Below are positions 47,140 through 57,199 of a DNA stretch of 64,000 nucleotides, in pieces (the first letter of the stretch is position 1; each line of letters starts with the position of its first letter). Origin of the DNA: Conservatibacter flavescens (GTDB lineage: Bacteria; Pseudomonadota; Gammaproteobacteria; Enterobacterales; Pasteurellaceae); assembly GCF_002795425.1 (NCBI RefSeq), contig NZ_PHHA01000026.1, positions 1 through 64,000 on the forward strand, given 5' to 3'. The notes below the pieces were generated by a model. It had not been told where the DNA came from. It saw nothing but the letters and a program-made list of their open reading frames with translations, and searched no databases. A program made the position numbers and the translations under genes.

Positions 47140-47622
47140 TTAGCCTCGAATTGCATTCTTCATAATCCGTTCTTTTGTCCGCTTCCATTCTTGCTCTTTA
47201 ATATCCTCACGTTTATCATGTTGTTTTTTCCCTTTCGCTAAGCCAATTTTGACTTTGGCCCAAGCCTGCTTCCAATAAAGGGATAAGGCCACTATAGTAA
47301 ACCCGTCTCGATTCACTTTTCCAAATAAAGAATCCAGTTCTTTTTTATTTAATAACAGCTTACGAGTACGAGTAGGATCACAAACAACATGTGTTGAAGC
47401 CACACTCAGCGGGGTAATCGTTGCACCAAACAAATAGGCTTCCCCATTTTTAAAAATCACATAGCTATCACTGATATTCGCTTTCCCCGCACGCATAGAT
47501 TTCACTTCCCAGCCCTGTAGTTCTAGGCCTGCTTCAATTTCATCTTCAATAAAATAATCATGTCTTGCACGTTTGTTAAGTGCAATCGTATTGGAAGTTG
47601 GTTTTAATTTTTTCTTTGCCAT
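47140..47622 (-). CDS. smpB: SsrA (tmRNA)-binding protein SmpB
   Basis: A 160-residue SmpB that carries tmRNA to stalled ribosomes for trans-translation. Core blocks are [60 protein letters not shown], and the basic C-terminal tail with [13 protein letters not shown] that enters the empty mRNA channel. The ATG at 47622 is chosen rather than an in-frame TTG two codons upstream. The ssrA gene itself is not in this window. Confidence 0.96.
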   Translation of the reverse strand: MAKKKLKPTSNTIALNKRARHDYFIEDEIEAGLELQGWEVKSMRAGKANISDSYVIFKNGEAYLFGATITPLSVASTHVVCDPTRTRKLLLNKKELDSLFGKVNRDGFTIVALSLYWKQAWAKVKIGLAKGKKQHDKREDIKEQEWKRTKERIMKNAIRG

Positions 47623-47806
47623 GCTCAATCTTTAATTTCATTTATCTTATGTAGAACTGAGAATTTTACCTAATCCAACAGGATCTCGTCTAGTATAAAT
47701 AGGGGTATTTATTATGTAAAACGTATTTCTATACGTTTTCGCATTGGTGCTTCTCATACAATGAGGTAAAATAGCCAAAAAGACAACTAAAATATGAGGG
47801 GTACCT

Positions 47807-49159
47807 ATGGATATTGCGTTAAATTCAACCGAATTTTTAACACAACAAGAAACTCAATTGCGTGATGCTGTCAGCTATGCAATTGAATTAGCAACTAAAG
47901 CTGGAGCTACCTCAGAAGTTGCAGTCACAAAAGTGAGAGGATTATCAATTTCTACCCGTTTAATGGAATTAGAAAATGTTGAGTTTAATAATGATGGTGC
48001 ATTAGGCATTTCTGTTTATTTAGGACAACAAAAAGGCAATGCTTCTACTTCCGATCTCAGCCACGATGCCATTAAAAAAACCGTAGAAGCCGCATTAGCT
48101 ATCGCAAAACACACCTCTGAAGATGACTGCACGGGATTAGCGGATAAAGAATTAATGGCCTTTGATGCCCCCAATTTAGATCTTTATCACGAAGCAGAGG
48201 CTGATTTAGATATTTTATTAGGCACGGTGATCTCCGCAGAAGCTGAAGCATTACGTGAAGATCGTATTATTAATAGTGAAGGTGCTGCATTTAACTCCCA
48301 TCAAGGTGTACGCGTTTACGGTAATAGCCATGGCATGTTGCAAAGCTATTTATCCAGTCGCTATTCGTTATCTTGCTCTGTCATTGCTGGCGTAGGCGAT
48401 CAAATGGAGCGAGATTATGAATATACCATCTCTCGCAATATGGATACGCTCAAATCTCCTCAATGGGTGGGTATGAATTGTGCGACTAAAGCCATATCAC
48501 GCCTCAATCCACAAAAAATCGCAACACAACAAGCACCGGTTATTTTCTATAATGATGTTGCAACAAGCTTAATTTCTCATTTAGCCGCTGCCATTAGCGG
48601 TGGCAGCTTATATCGCAAATCAAGCTTCTTGCTCGACCATTTAGGAGAACAAGTCCTGCCAGATTGGTTCCACATTCAAGAACGCCCTCATTTGTTAGGA
48701 CAACTTGCCTCTACGCCATTTGATAGTGAAGGCGTACGCACTGTTGAGAGAAATATTATTGATCAAGGCATTTTGCAAACTTACCTATTAACCAGTTACA
48801 GTGGACGTAAATTAGGAATGCAAAGCACAGGGCATGCTGGTGGTATTCATAACTGGCAAGTGCAATCTAATACGAAAGGCGGATTAACAAAATTGTTAAA
48901 CGAAATGGGAACCGGATTATTGGTAACCGATTTAATGGGGCAATCCGTCAACTTAGTCACGGGTGATTATTCTCGTGGAGCCGCGGGTTTTTGGATCGAA
49001 AACGGGGAAATTAAATACCCAGTCGCGGAAATTACAATAGCGGGCCAATTAACCGATATGTTCAAAAATATTGTTGCAGTTTCTGATGACATCGAGCGTC
49101 GCTCTAATATCCAAACCGGTTCGATTTTATTAGAGCAAATGAAAATTTCAGGCAATTAA
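47807..49159 (+). CDS. pmbA: Metalloprotease subunit PmbA/TldE
   Basis: A 450-residue protein of the TldD/PmbA (U62) family. Family regions include [46 protein letters not shown] (about 320-346) and [25 protein letters not shown] near the end. PmbA lacks the HExxxH zinc site and works with TldD, which carries it, in processing microcins and unfolded proteins. tldD is not in the window. It is followed by the probable small RNA gene. Confidence 0.94.
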   Translation: MDIALNSTEFLTQQETQLRDAVSYAIELATKAGATSEVAVTKVRGLSISTRLMELENVEFNNDGALGISVYLGQQKGNASTSDLSHDAIKKTVEAALAIAKHTSEDDCTGLADKELMAFDAPNLDLYHEAEADLDILLGTVISAEAEALREDRIINSEGAAFNSHQGVRVYGNSHGMLQSYLSSRYSLSCSVIAGVGDQMERDYEYTISRNMDTLKSPQWVGMNCATKAISRLNPQKIATQQAPVIFYNDVATSLISHLAAAISGGSLYRKSSFLLDHLGEQVLPDWFHIQERPHLLGQLASTPFDSEGVRTVERNIIDQGILQTYLLTSYSGRKLGMQSTGHAGGIHNWQVQSNTKGGLTKLLNEMGTGLLVTDLMGQSVNLVTGDYSRGAAGFWIENGEIKYPVAEITIAGQLTDMFKNIVAVSDDIERRSNIQTGSILLEQMKISGN

Positions 49160-49162
49160 ACT

Positions 49163-49210
49163 GAAAATGAGAATAATTCCTATTGACAAAGAAATTTTAT
49201 TTGCTAAGAT
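49163..49210 (+). promoter_or_regulatory. Fur box and strong promoter of the small RNA gene
   Basis: GAAAATGAGAATAATTCCT (49163-49181) matches the 19-bp Fur consensus at 13 positions. Directly after it come TTGACA (49183-49188), a 16-bp spacer, and an extended -10 TGCTAAGAT (49202-49210). A repressor bound at the box would block the -35 element. No coding frame follows until 49437. Confidence 0.75.
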
Positions 49211-49216
49211 ATGCTC

Positions 49217-49363
49217 ATCCTGTTAGAAAGTGCGGTGACATTTGGCAATGTTTTGAGAGGGCAATGCTAAATAAAGCAGCTTAAAATACTCATTAACAGG
49301 TAGAGTAGAAAGTAAATTCGTTAGGGTTAATGAAAGAGTCGGAGCTATCTCCGACTTTTTTTT
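49217..49363 (+). ncRNA. Probable Fur-repressed small regulatory RNA
   Basis: A transcript of about 146 nt is predicted from a start near 49217 to an intrinsic terminator: AGTCGGAG (49337-49344) pairs with CTCCGACT (49349-49356), followed by eight T residues. The 5' CCTGTTA (49219-49225) pairs with TAACAGG (49294-49300), enclosing a large loop with a second possible pairing region. There is no open frame with a ribosome site. The promoter, Fur box and terminator place it with RyhB-like iron-response RNAs; HrrF of H. influenzae is the obvious comparison, but homology has not been tested. Confidence 0.72.
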
Positions 49364-49436
49364 CAATTTTTTCCAATCAAGCATAAAGGAACTGGTATAA
49401 TTCCCTTATTTAGAATAAGTGTATTAAGGAAGAAAA

Positions 49437-49976
49437 ATGAAAAAACACCATGTAGAAACATTAATTGCAAAAGAAGATGTCATTTCCCGTATCGCGGAAT
49501 TAGGACAGGAAATTACACAGTTTTATCAACATCAACACGCGGAAAAATTAATTGTCGTTGGGCTACTTAAAGGCTCTTTTATGTTTATGGCTGATTTAGT
49601 ACGAGAAATTAATTTACCCGTCGAAATTGAGTTTATGACCACATCAAGCTATGGCTCCGGCATGACCAGTAATCATGATGTCAGAATTAGCAAAGATCTT
49701 GATGGCGATATTAAAAATGAACATGTCCTGATTGTAGAAGACATCATTGATACCGGATATACCTTACAAAAAGTACGTGAAATATTAAATCTACGTGAAC
49801 CACGTTCTCTTGCGATTTGCACACTACTTGATAAACCTTCTCGCCGTGAAGTTGATGTGGCTGTTGACTGGATCGGCTTTGCAATACCGGATAAATTTGT
49901 TGTCGGCTATGGCATTGACTATGCACAACGTCATCGCAATCTAGGCTTTATTGGTCATGTGGTAATTGATGAGTAA
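49437..49976 (+). CDS. hpt: Hypoxanthine phosphoribosyltransferase
   Basis: A 179-residue purine salvage enzyme that makes IMP (or GMP) from base and PRPP. The PRPP-binding motif is VEDIIDTG (100-107), with [11 protein letters not shown] as the flexible loop and [12 protein letters not shown] at the C-terminal base-binding end. It belongs to the Hpt type of enterics that prefers hypoxanthine, distinct from xanthine-preferring Gpt. It has an AAGGAAG ribosome site and lies after the small RNA terminator, with a possible promoter (TTCCCTTATT region) at 49400. Confidence 0.95.
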   Translation: MKKHHVETLIAKEDVISRIAELGQEITQFYQHQHAEKLIVVGLLKGSFMFMADLVREINLPVEIEFMTTSSYGSGMTSNHDVRISKDLDGDIKNEHVLIVEDIIDTGYTLQKVREILNLREPRSLAICTLLDKPSRREVDVAVDWIGFAIPDKFVVGYGIDYAQRHRNLGFIGHVVIDE

Positions 49977-50113
49977 TAGACAAGTGATCTGTGCTTTCCC
50001 ACATTGAATGTCTGACAGAAAAAACAGATCACTGATTTAAAAGACGTTATAAATCCATATCTCAATCCCCAAAAGCGCTTAACTCGATCTCGGGCAAATG
50101 TTATATAGAATGA

Positions 50114-50446
50114 TTATGCTTTTTTCAAAAATTCTGATTTTAACGAAAAACTTTGCCCGTCAATTTTACAATCCACATCATGATCGCCATCAACCAAACG
50201 AATATTTTTCGCTTTTGTGCCTTTTTTTAACACAATAGAAGAACCTTTAACTTTTAAATCCTTAATTAAAATCACTGAATCGCCATCTTGTAACACATTG
50301 CCATTACTATCTTTAAATACTTTTTCATCACTTTCAGCGACGGACTCTTCTGCCCATTCATGACCACAATCGGGGCATACAAAATGAATAGTATCGTGAT
50401 AAACATATTCTCCGGCGCAATGCGGACAAACGGGTAATTGCTCCAT
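50114..50446 (-). CDS. yjdM: Zinc-ribbon protein YjdM (PhnA family)
   Basis: A 110-residue protein with an N-terminal zinc ribbon using Cys7, Cys10, Cys24 and Cys27 (CPHC...CPDC), and a C-terminal SH3-like PhnA domain ([39 protein letters not shown]). Despite the old name PhnA it is not the phosphonoacetate hydrolase; its function is unknown. It is a single gene. Confidence 0.93.
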   Translation of the reverse strand: MEQLPVCPHCAGEYVYHDTIHFVCPDCGHEWAEESVAESDEKVFKDSNGNVLQDGDSVILIKDLKVKGSSIVLKKGTKAKNIRLVDGDHDVDCKIDGQSFSLKSEFLKKA

Positions 50447-50578
50447 AATTTTTCTCCTTAATCAATATTTGACTTAGTATATCATCTCACAAGATAAAAT
50501 AAGTCCTCTGATTTGCTCAAAAAAAATTTTTGCTTAAAATGACCGCACTTTTTCATCTAAAAAACGTTAAGGATAATT

Positions 50579-51130
50579 ATGAAAAAATTTCTTCCCCCTT
50601 TAGTTATGAGCTTATTATTTAGCCATTCCACTTTGGCACATAATGTCCAACTTAATCAACCTTTACCCGCAATCAATGTCAATAATGATGGCGAAATTCT
50701 ATTTGACAACGCGATTAGTTATAAAAATTGGCACTCTACCTCTTTAGCCGGAAAAGTCCGAGTGATACAACATATTGCCGGTCGTAGTAGTGTAAAAGAA
50801 AAAAACCAAGCATTAATTGATGCCATTAAAGCAGCTAATTTTGATCGGAGCAAATATCAAACGACAACAATCATTAATGCGGATGATGCTGTTATCGCTA
50901 CTGGGCCTTTTGTTAAAAGCAGTGCGGAAGACGGTAAAAAACAAAATCCACATAGCCAAGTGGTATTAGATCAGAAAAGTGCGGTTAAAAACGCTTGGAA
51001 TTTAAAAGAGAAAGAAAGCTTTATTGCGGTATTAGATAAAAACGGCAAGGTTCAATTTGTTGCAGAAGGGAAACTTTCCCCCGAGCAAATACAACAAATC
51101 ATTAAGCTAGTTCGCCATTTAACTCAATAA
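50579..51130 (+). CDS. ytfJ: YtfJ-family periplasmic protein
   Basis: A 183-residue protein with a signal peptide (about 1-20, MKKFLPPLVMSLLFSHSTLA) and a thioredoxin-like fold without the CxxC motif. The family features are NVQLNQPLPAINVNNDGEI, KVRVIQHIAGRSSVKEKNQALIDAIKAA and QVVLDQKSAVKNAWNL then SFIAVLDKNGKVQFV. E. coli YtfJ has the same pattern and no established role. It starts right after an uptake sequence, with AAGGA upstream. Confidence 0.88.
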   Translation: MKKFLPPLVMSLLFSHSTLAHNVQLNQPLPAINVNNDGEILFDNAISYKNWHSTSLAGKVRVIQHIAGRSSVKEKNQALIDAIKAANFDRSKYQTTTIINADDAVIATGPFVKSSAEDGKKQNPHSQVVLDQKSAVKNAWNLKEKESFIAVLDKNGKVQFVAEGKLSPEQIQQIIKLVRHLTQ

Positions 51131-51169
51131 TCTATGATGGGGCAGTTATTCACTGCCCCATATTGCGTT

Positions 51170-52471
51170 TTATGACTGTGTTTTTTTATCTTCAGGTAAC
51201 ACAAGATTTAAGATGAGCGCTAATAATGAGCCGACGGTAATCCCAGACCCCAGCACTTCTTTAAAAAAGTGCGGTAGCTTATCTAAAAGTTCTGGACGAG
51301 TTGTTACCGCTAAGCCACACCCTATCGAAATAGCAATAATCAATCCATTACGGCGACTACGTTCAATGTTATCTAACATTTGAATTCCAGCGGCGATAAT
51401 CATAGCAAACATCGTTAACCCTGCCCCACCTAGCACAGGTAATGGAATAGAGACAATTAATGCGCCAAATACAGGAAACAACCCGGCTAACACTAATAAT
51501 CCCCCCGTCAATGCAACAACATAACGGCTCGCGACGCCAGTTAATGAGATGACACCAATATTTTGAGAAAAAGATGAAAAAGGTGTTGTCGACATCACCG
51601 CAGCTAATGCTGAACCTAAACCATCACACAATACCCCACCGCGTAAATGTTTCCCCGTGATTTCGGTCTTAGTGGCATTTCCTAGTGCTAAAAAGTTACC
51701 GCTAGACTCTACGATAGTAACTAAATACGCAATGCTCATCCCGATAATCCCAGAAATCGGAAACGACAAACCAAAATGTAGCGGTTGTGGCACGGCAAAA
51801 GTTTGTGCGGATTTAACCCCTTCAAAGCTCACCCAACCTAATGCTAGCGCAACAATATATCCCGTCATCATGCCGATCACAATCGCAGCAGCAGAGAAAA
51901 TACCTTTACCCCACTGAACCAACACGACGACAATAATGAGCACAAAAGACGCCATCATCAAATTTTCCGGTGTCGCATAATGCGCATCACCACGTTGCCC
52001 ACCTGCAAACCAGTCAACCGCAACAGGAATCAGACTTAACCCGATCATCATTACCACAGTTCCCGTTACGACCGGCGGAAAAAGCTTGCGGATATAAGGC
52101 ATGAAAAAACTGCCGACAATCATGACTACAGAACCGGCTAAAGAAGCCCCCATAATACCAGCTACACCATGCTCACTAAAACCAATAGCTAAAGCTGCTG
52201 CAACAAAGGTAAAACTGGTTCCCATGACACTTGGTAAGCGAATACCGATTGGGCCAATGCCTCGACATTGCACAATCGTCACAACACCCGAAATCAACAA
52301 TGCTGCATTGACTAATGTAATCGTATCTGCCGTTGGCAATTTCAGCACATTGCCGATCACAAGTGGCACGGCAATAATACCGCCCAACGCTGCTAACAAA
52401 TGCTGAGCAGCTAATAATAAACTCAAACCAAATGGTGGTTTGTCTTCAACAGAATAAAGTAAATTATTCAT
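51170..52471 (-). CDS. NCS2-family purine (xanthine-type) permease
   Basis: A 433-residue nucleobase transporter with about 14 helices. The nucleobase signature near residues 285-305, SQNIGVISLTGVASRYV, has the QNxGxxxLTGVxSR form typical of xanthine permeases (XanP/XanQ), not the uracil-type ENIGxMxITxVYS of UraA. Purine specificity is therefore more likely than uracil, which is an inference from the signature. The start at 52471 has a GAGG site upstream; an in-frame TTG lies 12 bp earlier. It uses proton symport by family knowledge. Confidence 0.88.
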   Translation of the reverse strand: MNNLLYSVEDKPPFGLSLLLAAQHLLAALGGIIAVPLVIGNVLKLPTADTITLVNAALLISGVVTIVQCRGIGPIGIRLPSVMGTSFTFVAAALAIGFSEHGVAGIMGASLAGSVVMIVGSFFMPYIRKLFPPVVTGTVVMMIGLSLIPVAVDWFAGGQRGDAHYATPENLMMASFVLIIVVVLVQWGKGIFSAAAIVIGMMTGYIVALALGWVSFEGVKSAQTFAVPQPLHFGLSFPISGIIGMSIAYLVTIVESSGNFLALGNATKTEITGKHLRGGVLCDGLGSALAAVMSTTPFSSFSQNIGVISLTGVASRYVVALTGGLLVLAGLFPVFGALIVSIPLPVLGGAGLTMFAMIIAAGIQMLDNIERSRRNGLIIAISIGCGLAVTTRPELLDKLPHFFKEVLGSGITVGSLLALILNLVLPEDKKTQS

Positions 52472-52551
52472 GAAACCTCGCAAAAGAAAAAATTTAAGTT
52501 GCGCATTATACGCTGATTTTTAGCTTAGGCAATCGTTTGCCCATAAGAAAG

Positions 52552-52580
52552 AAATCCTCCTATTCACCAGGAGGATTTTC
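52552..52580. terminator. Bidirectional terminator between purC and the permease
   Basis: AAATCCTCCT (52552-52561) pairs perfectly with AGGAGGATTT (52569-52578) followed by TTC, preceded on the other side by an A-rich stretch. It lies after purC (minus strand) and upstream of the permease. Confidence 0.85.
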
Positions 52581-52599
52581 TTCAATCATTACATTCGGT

Positions 52600-53460
52600 C
52601 TATTTCGTCAACAAATCTAACGCTTCTTGATACTTCGCAACTGTTTTTTCAATGACATCTGCTGGTACTTTTGGCGCTGGCGGTTGTTTATTCCAGCCAC
52701 TTTGCTCTAGCCAATCACGCACAAATTGTTTATCGAAAGACGGTGGATTCGTGCCTTCTTGATAAGTATCGACTGACCAAAAACGGCTAGAGTCAGGCGT
52801 TAATACTTCGTCCATTAAGGTGAGCGTGCCGTTTTCATCTAGACCAAATTCAAATTTGGTATCACAAATAATAATACCTTTGGTTAAGGCATAATCTGCT
52901 GCTGCCGTATAAAGGGCAATCGCTTTTTCTTTCACTTGAGCCGCTAATTCTTTACCAATTAAGGCTTCACATTGGGCATAGCTAATATTTTCATCATGAT
53001 CGCCCACTTCTGCTTTGCTGGACGGTGTGAAAATCGGTTCCGGCAATTTGCTTGCTTCAACGAGACCTTCGGGTAATTTTAAACCGCAAATAGTGCCGGT
53101 TTTTTGATAATCTTTTAAACCGCTGCCGGTTAAATAACCGCGTACGATAGATTCGATTTTCACTGGGGTTAAGCGCTTACACACCACCGCGCGATCTTTT
53201 ACTAAATCGGCCTCCGCTTTCGGCAGTACATCATACACCGTTTCACCCGTGAAGTGATTCGGCATAATATGAGCCAGTTTGTTGAACCAGAAATTAGAAA
53301 TTTGGGTCAAAATTTCCCCTTTGCGTGGAATCGGCTCTTCTAAAATTACGTCAAAAGCTGATAGGCGATCAGTTGCTACCATCAACATACGTTTGTCGTC
53401 GATTTCATATAAATCACGCACTTTACCGGAATAAATTTTTTTAAGGCTGAGTTGTGTCAT
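52600..53460 (-). CDS. purC: Phosphoribosylaminoimidazole-succinocarboxamide synthase
   Basis: A 286-residue SAICAR synthetase that joins CAIR and aspartate with ATP in purine synthesis. Motifs include [51 protein letters not shown], and [17 protein letters not shown]. It is of the longer type (about 290 residues), while E. coli PurC has 237. The start at 53460 is chosen for AAGGA upstream and the family N terminus; a longer frame to 53517 lacks both. Confidence 0.94.
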   Translation of the reverse strand: MTQLSLKKIYSGKVRDLYEIDDKRMLMVATDRLSAFDVILEEPIPRKGEILTQISNFWFNKLAHIMPNHFTGETVYDVLPKAEADLVKDRAVVCKRLTPVKIESIVRGYLTGSGLKDYQKTGTICGLKLPEGLVEASKLPEPIFTPSSKAEVGDHDENISYAQCEALIGKELAAQVKEKAIALYTAAADYALTKGIIICDTKFEFGLDENGTLTLMDEVLTPDSSRFWSVDTYQEGTNPPSFDKQFVRDWLEQSGWNKQPPAPKVPADVIEKTVAKYQEALDLLTK

Positions 53461-53534
53461 TGAATTATCCTTGAGAGTCAAAAAATTTAGCAAAATTATA
53501 CCGCACTTTTTAAGCAAACGTTTGCGATTTTTTC

Positions 53535-55991
53535 CTACAACGGTTTTTTCTGTTCATCTAACAAACGATATAACAAGACTTTACCGTTGTTAAAACGATA
53601 TTCGCCATATTTCGCTTTTGCATAATGCTCGCCTTGTCCTTCCGGAAAGAAATAGCTTTGTCCCGGCATTTCAACACGCCAGCGACTTACCGCAGTTAAC
53701 GGTAAATAAATGTTTGGTTGGCAATTGGAAAAATCCGTTGGAGGTTCTACTTCCAAGCGACAAAACTCCGCCACATGTTCTTTATTCTGTTTCAACAAAA
53801 TATAAAAATGGGTATGAGTCAATTGCTCACTATCATAAGTCCCTTGTTTAAACTCAGCCAATGCCGCCTGAGCTTGCTCTAATATCTCATAATTCAACTC
53901 CATATAATCGCCTTGCATTAAGGAACGGGGATCAACTGGCGCTAATTTTAAGATAATCGGTATACCGCTATTCAGTACATTTTCGTTTTTGATGATTGCG
54001 TAATTGGCAATACCTAAAACCAACAATGTTACAGCACAAATCGTGGCCACGACTTTATCAAAAAGTGCGGTGAATTTTTCAGTCGTTTTTGGATTTTCTG
54101 CGTTATTTTTGCGATTAAAAATTAGAACAAATAAGAAAATCAGACCACTAAAAACTAATAATCCTGATTTATACAACAACGGTATCGGCAACAAGTAATA
54201 ATATATCGTTAAATGGACAATCATCACGACCACTGCTAGCACGAATAATCGGTTGCTTTTTAGCGGATAAGCAAGCAGTAATAAGCTAAGACAGAAAATA
54301 ATATTTACCTTAGCAACAAAACACACAGAAAATAATACGATTACAACAAAATGCAGCAGATTAAATCTCGTTTGTCGATATTGCAGTAGATAAATTACCG
54401 CTGGGGAAAATGCCAAAAGCAAATGACTAACCCAGGCAATAGTCAGTTGTTGTGGTTTGAAAACATCGGCTGTAACTACATTAAAAAATTGTCTGAAAGA
54501 TTCTACAGGTAGTAATGACCTTTCCATTCCATACAATGAAATCAAACTGAAAGCGGACCAATAACGCTGTACGACTAAAACTATTGAAAATAAAACTAAT
54601 GCCCATAAAATCGGCATAAAGCGCACTGCATTTTTCGGACTTCTAGCTAAATAATATCCCACTCCTAATGCAGCTAAAGCCATAATATATGGAATTAAAG
54701 GCAGTAAATAGGCATAACTCAATTGAGAGGTGTAAACTCTGTAATAACCTACGAAATCCAGCAGCGTCCATAAAATCAGCCCTGCTGTAAAAAAACGTAT
54801 CCAACTTGCTGAAATTTTATAATAAATAAACCCACATAATGGTATGGTCAGCAATATTATAATGTTGTGCTCCATCACCCGTAAGTAATGTTCAAGATAA
54901 AGAACCTGAAAATATATATGACACAATAACAGGCCACAGGCGATGAGCATTTCACTAAAATACTGATTTTTGCTTTCTTTATTTTGGATCCCTAAATAAC
55001 CGCTCAGCAAAAAGACAGATCCGACAACAATCAAGCCTGTTTCACTTCCGACACTCATCAGCAAAAATGCAACCAGCAGCGCGACACCCAAAAAGATAAG
55101 CGCTAACAACATCACATTAACAGATGTGGGAAATTTACGCTCCGGGTAGGTTTCACAATACCAATCTTTTAGCAACCAACCACTCATAGCGACAAAAAAT
55201 AAAGTGAACAAGGACATGAATAAAAAGGTGACAAATTTATCATGACTGTTATTTACTATCAATACATTTACACTGATTACTGCAGCAACAAAATGAATAG
55301 CTAGAACAATAATATCATCAGAATATTTTTTATAGAGGAAGAACAATACGCCGATTATGATCAAGGCTATCAATACATATTCAACCTCAATAAACCCAGC
55401 CACAACAAGGCTTCCAACTAGTAGCGTATTGATAATTTTCGGTTGAACTCTCCATGTATCATTTAACCATTTAAACTTAAATTCGGCACAACATAATAAC
55501 AGCGCATTAAATATGACAATTCCCCAAACCAACACATCAATATCATAAAAACGACAGTACAACCCCACCGCTAAATTTGATGTAGCAATAAACAACAACC
55601 CACTGCCGATATTCCGCAACACTAACAATAGAGGGATTTGTAATACAGACCATAAGGCAAATAACTGCCAAGGGTCAGCGCCGGTTTGGTAAATCTGTCC
55701 GATTAAAGCAAATAAAACCCCAATCACCACTGTCGCAAGAAAAACGGCTACATCAGTTTTAAATCTGGTTTGATTTTTCTGTATTTCCCGCCAATAACAA
55801 AATAGAGAAATCACACTCATTGCCACAAACAGCCCTTGTGTGGCATAGAGTTTTTGGAATTTGGATAATGCCTCCCAGTTCGCTGCAATAAAAGTCACCA
55901 CACCACTGGCAAATAATCCCGCACCAAGCAAGACGAATAATACGCGTAAATAATGTGTCCAAGACTGATTGAAAGGGCTGCCTACTTGCAT
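53535..55991 (-). CDS. Large membrane protein with DUF2157 and GDYXXLXY domains
   Basis: An 818-residue protein with about 20 predicted membrane helices. The first part (about 10-330) resembles DUF2157 ([46 protein letters not shown]), the middle (about 330-640) a DUF4401-like membrane region, and the last part a periplasmic or extracytoplasmic GDYXXLXY domain whose signature [12 protein letters not shown] is near residue 690. The domain order is known from other proteobacteria, where the parts can be separate genes. The function is unknown. The start at 55991 has AAGGA upstream; an in-frame GTG lies 21 bp earlier. Confidence 0.85.
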   Translation of the reverse strand: MQVGSPFNQSWTHYLRVLFVLLGAGLFASGVVTFIAANWEALSKFQKLYATQGLFVAMSVISLFCYWREIQKNQTRFKTDVAVFLATVVIGVLFALIGQIYQTGADPWQLFALWSVLQIPLLLVLRNIGSGLLFIATSNLAVGLYCRFYDIDVLVWGIVIFNALLLCCAEFKFKWLNDTWRVQPKIINTLLVGSLVVAGFIEVEYVLIALIIIGVLFFLYKKYSDDIIVLAIHFVAAVISVNVLIVNNSHDKFVTFLFMSLFTLFFVAMSGWLLKDWYCETYPERKFPTSVNVMLLALIFLGVALLVAFLLMSVGSETGLIVVGSVFLLSGYLGIQNKESKNQYFSEMLIACGLLLCHIYFQVLYLEHYLRVMEHNIIILLTIPLCGFIYYKISASWIRFFTAGLILWTLLDFVGYYRVYTSQLSYAYLLPLIPYIMALAALGVGYYLARSPKNAVRFMPILWALVLFSIVLVVQRYWSAFSLISLYGMERSLLPVESFRQFFNVVTADVFKPQQLTIAWVSHLLLAFSPAVIYLLQYRQTRFNLLHFVVIVLFSVCFVAKVNIIFCLSLLLLAYPLKSNRLFVLAVVVMIVHLTIYYYLLPIPLLYKSGLLVFSGLIFLFVLIFNRKNNAENPKTTEKFTALFDKVVATICAVTLLVLGIANYAIIKNENVLNSGIPIILKLAPVDPRSLMQGDYMELNYEILEQAQAALAEFKQGTYDSEQLTHTHFYILLKQNKEHVAEFCRLEVEPPTDFSNCQPNIYLPLTAVSRWRVEMPGQSYFFPEGQGEHYAKAKYGEYRFNNGKVLLYRLLDEQKKPL

Positions 55992-56122
55992 ATTCACATC
56001 CTTAGTTTTCACTCGTTTTCGGTTTTTTAAATAATTTTCATCATATCGGATTTATCGTAATAAAACAATTCTCTAAAATTATGGCATAATAGACCGCACT
56101 TTTAATCTTATTAATGAACACT

Positions 56123-57088
56123 ATGATCGATTTTCGCCCTTTTTATCAACAAATCGCTACCACAAACCTTTCTCATTGGCTTGAGACTCTGCCATTGCAA
56201 CTGAAACAATGGGAGAAACAAGCCCATGGCGATTATGCAAAATGGGCAAAAATTGTGGATTTTCTACCGCACTTAACAGCCGATCGCATTGATTTGAAAA
56301 GTGCGGTCAAATCGGAGAAAGATTTTCCTCTCACGGCGGGCGAACAACAGCGCATTATTCACCATTTAAAACAACTGATGCCTTGGCGCAAGGGGCCTTA
56401 TCACCTCTACGGCATTCATGTCGATTGCGAATGGCGTTCGGATTTTAAATGGGATCGTGTCCTTCCCCATTTGGCGGATTTAAAAGATCGTACCATTTTA
56501 GATGTGGGCTGTGGCAGTGGCTATCATATGTGGCGTATGGTGGGTGAAGGCGCAAAAAACGTTGTGGGCATTGACCCAACAGAGCTGTTTTTATGTCAAT
56601 TTGAAGCAGTGCGTAAGCTACTGAATAATGATCGTCGTGCCAATCTTATTCCACTCGGCATTGAACAAATGCAGCCGTTAGAAGCCTTTGATACCGTATT
56701 TTCGATGGGGGTGTTGTATCACCGAAAATCCCCCCTCGATCATCTTACCCAACTAAAAAATCAGCTAGTTAAAGGCGGGGAATTAGTATTGGAAACATTG
56801 GTCATCGACGGCGATATAAACCATGTGCTAGTGCCTGCTGACCGTTATGCGAAGATGAAAAACGTGTATTTTATTCCGTCCGTACCGGCACTGATTAATT
56901 GGTTGGAAAAATGCGGGTTCCGTAACGTGCGCTGTGTAGATGTCGAAGTGACCAGTTTAGAGGAACAACGCAAAACCGACTGGCTGGAAAATGAAAGCTT
57001 AATTGATTTCCTCGATCCACAAGATCATAGTAAAACCCTTGAGGGCTATCCCGCACCGAAAAGAGCGGTGATTTTAGCGAATAAATAG
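56123..57088 (+). CDS. cmoB: tRNA U34 carboxymethyltransferase CmoB
   Basis: A 321-residue SAM-fold enzyme that uses carboxy-SAM (made by CmoA) to turn 5-hydroxyuridine 34 of tRNA into 5-carboxymethoxyuridine, widening wobble pairing. The SAM site is [16 protein letters not shown] (about 120-135), and [12 protein letters not shown] and [17 protein letters not shown] match CmoB. The start MIDF is chosen to match the family; an in-frame ATG three codons earlier cannot be excluded. TrhP, which makes the hydroxyuridine substrate, begins at 63309 in this window. Confidence 0.95.
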   Translation: MIDFRPFYQQIATTNLSHWLETLPLQLKQWEKQAHGDYAKWAKIVDFLPHLTADRIDLKSAVKSEKDFPLTAGEQQRIIHHLKQLMPWRKGPYHLYGIHVDCEWRSDFKWDRVLPHLADLKDRTILDVGCGSGYHMWRMVGEGAKNVVGIDPTELFLCQFEAVRKLLNNDRRANLIPLGIEQMQPLEAFDTVFSMGVLYHRKSPLDHLTQLKNQLVKGGELVLETLVIDGDINHVLVPADRYAKMKNVYFIPSVPALINWLEKCGFRNVRCVDVEVTSLEEQRKTDWLENESLIDFLDPQDHSKTLEGYPAPKRAVILANK

Positions 57089-57151
57089 GATATAGTCACT
57101 GAACGATTGGTAATGTGATATAAATTTTAAATTATCGTGATTCAATATAAA

Positions 57152-57183
57152 ATGTCGGGCATGGGACACCGTGTCTCTACAGA
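57152..57183. repeat. Possible degenerate repeat before prfC
   Basis: TGTCGGGCATGGGACACCGTGTCTCTACAG reads in reverse as a GTAGAGACACGG...CCATGCCC string, similar in composition and end sequence (GTAG/CCCG) to the repeat family at the left end. It is only a weak match and lacks a strong palindrome. Confidence 0.35.
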
Positions 57184-57199
57184 ATGAAAGGAACAAATA

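Noticed and set aside
51170-52471. Naming the NCS2 permease uraA
   Set aside because: Its signature follows the purine branch, so no symbol is given.
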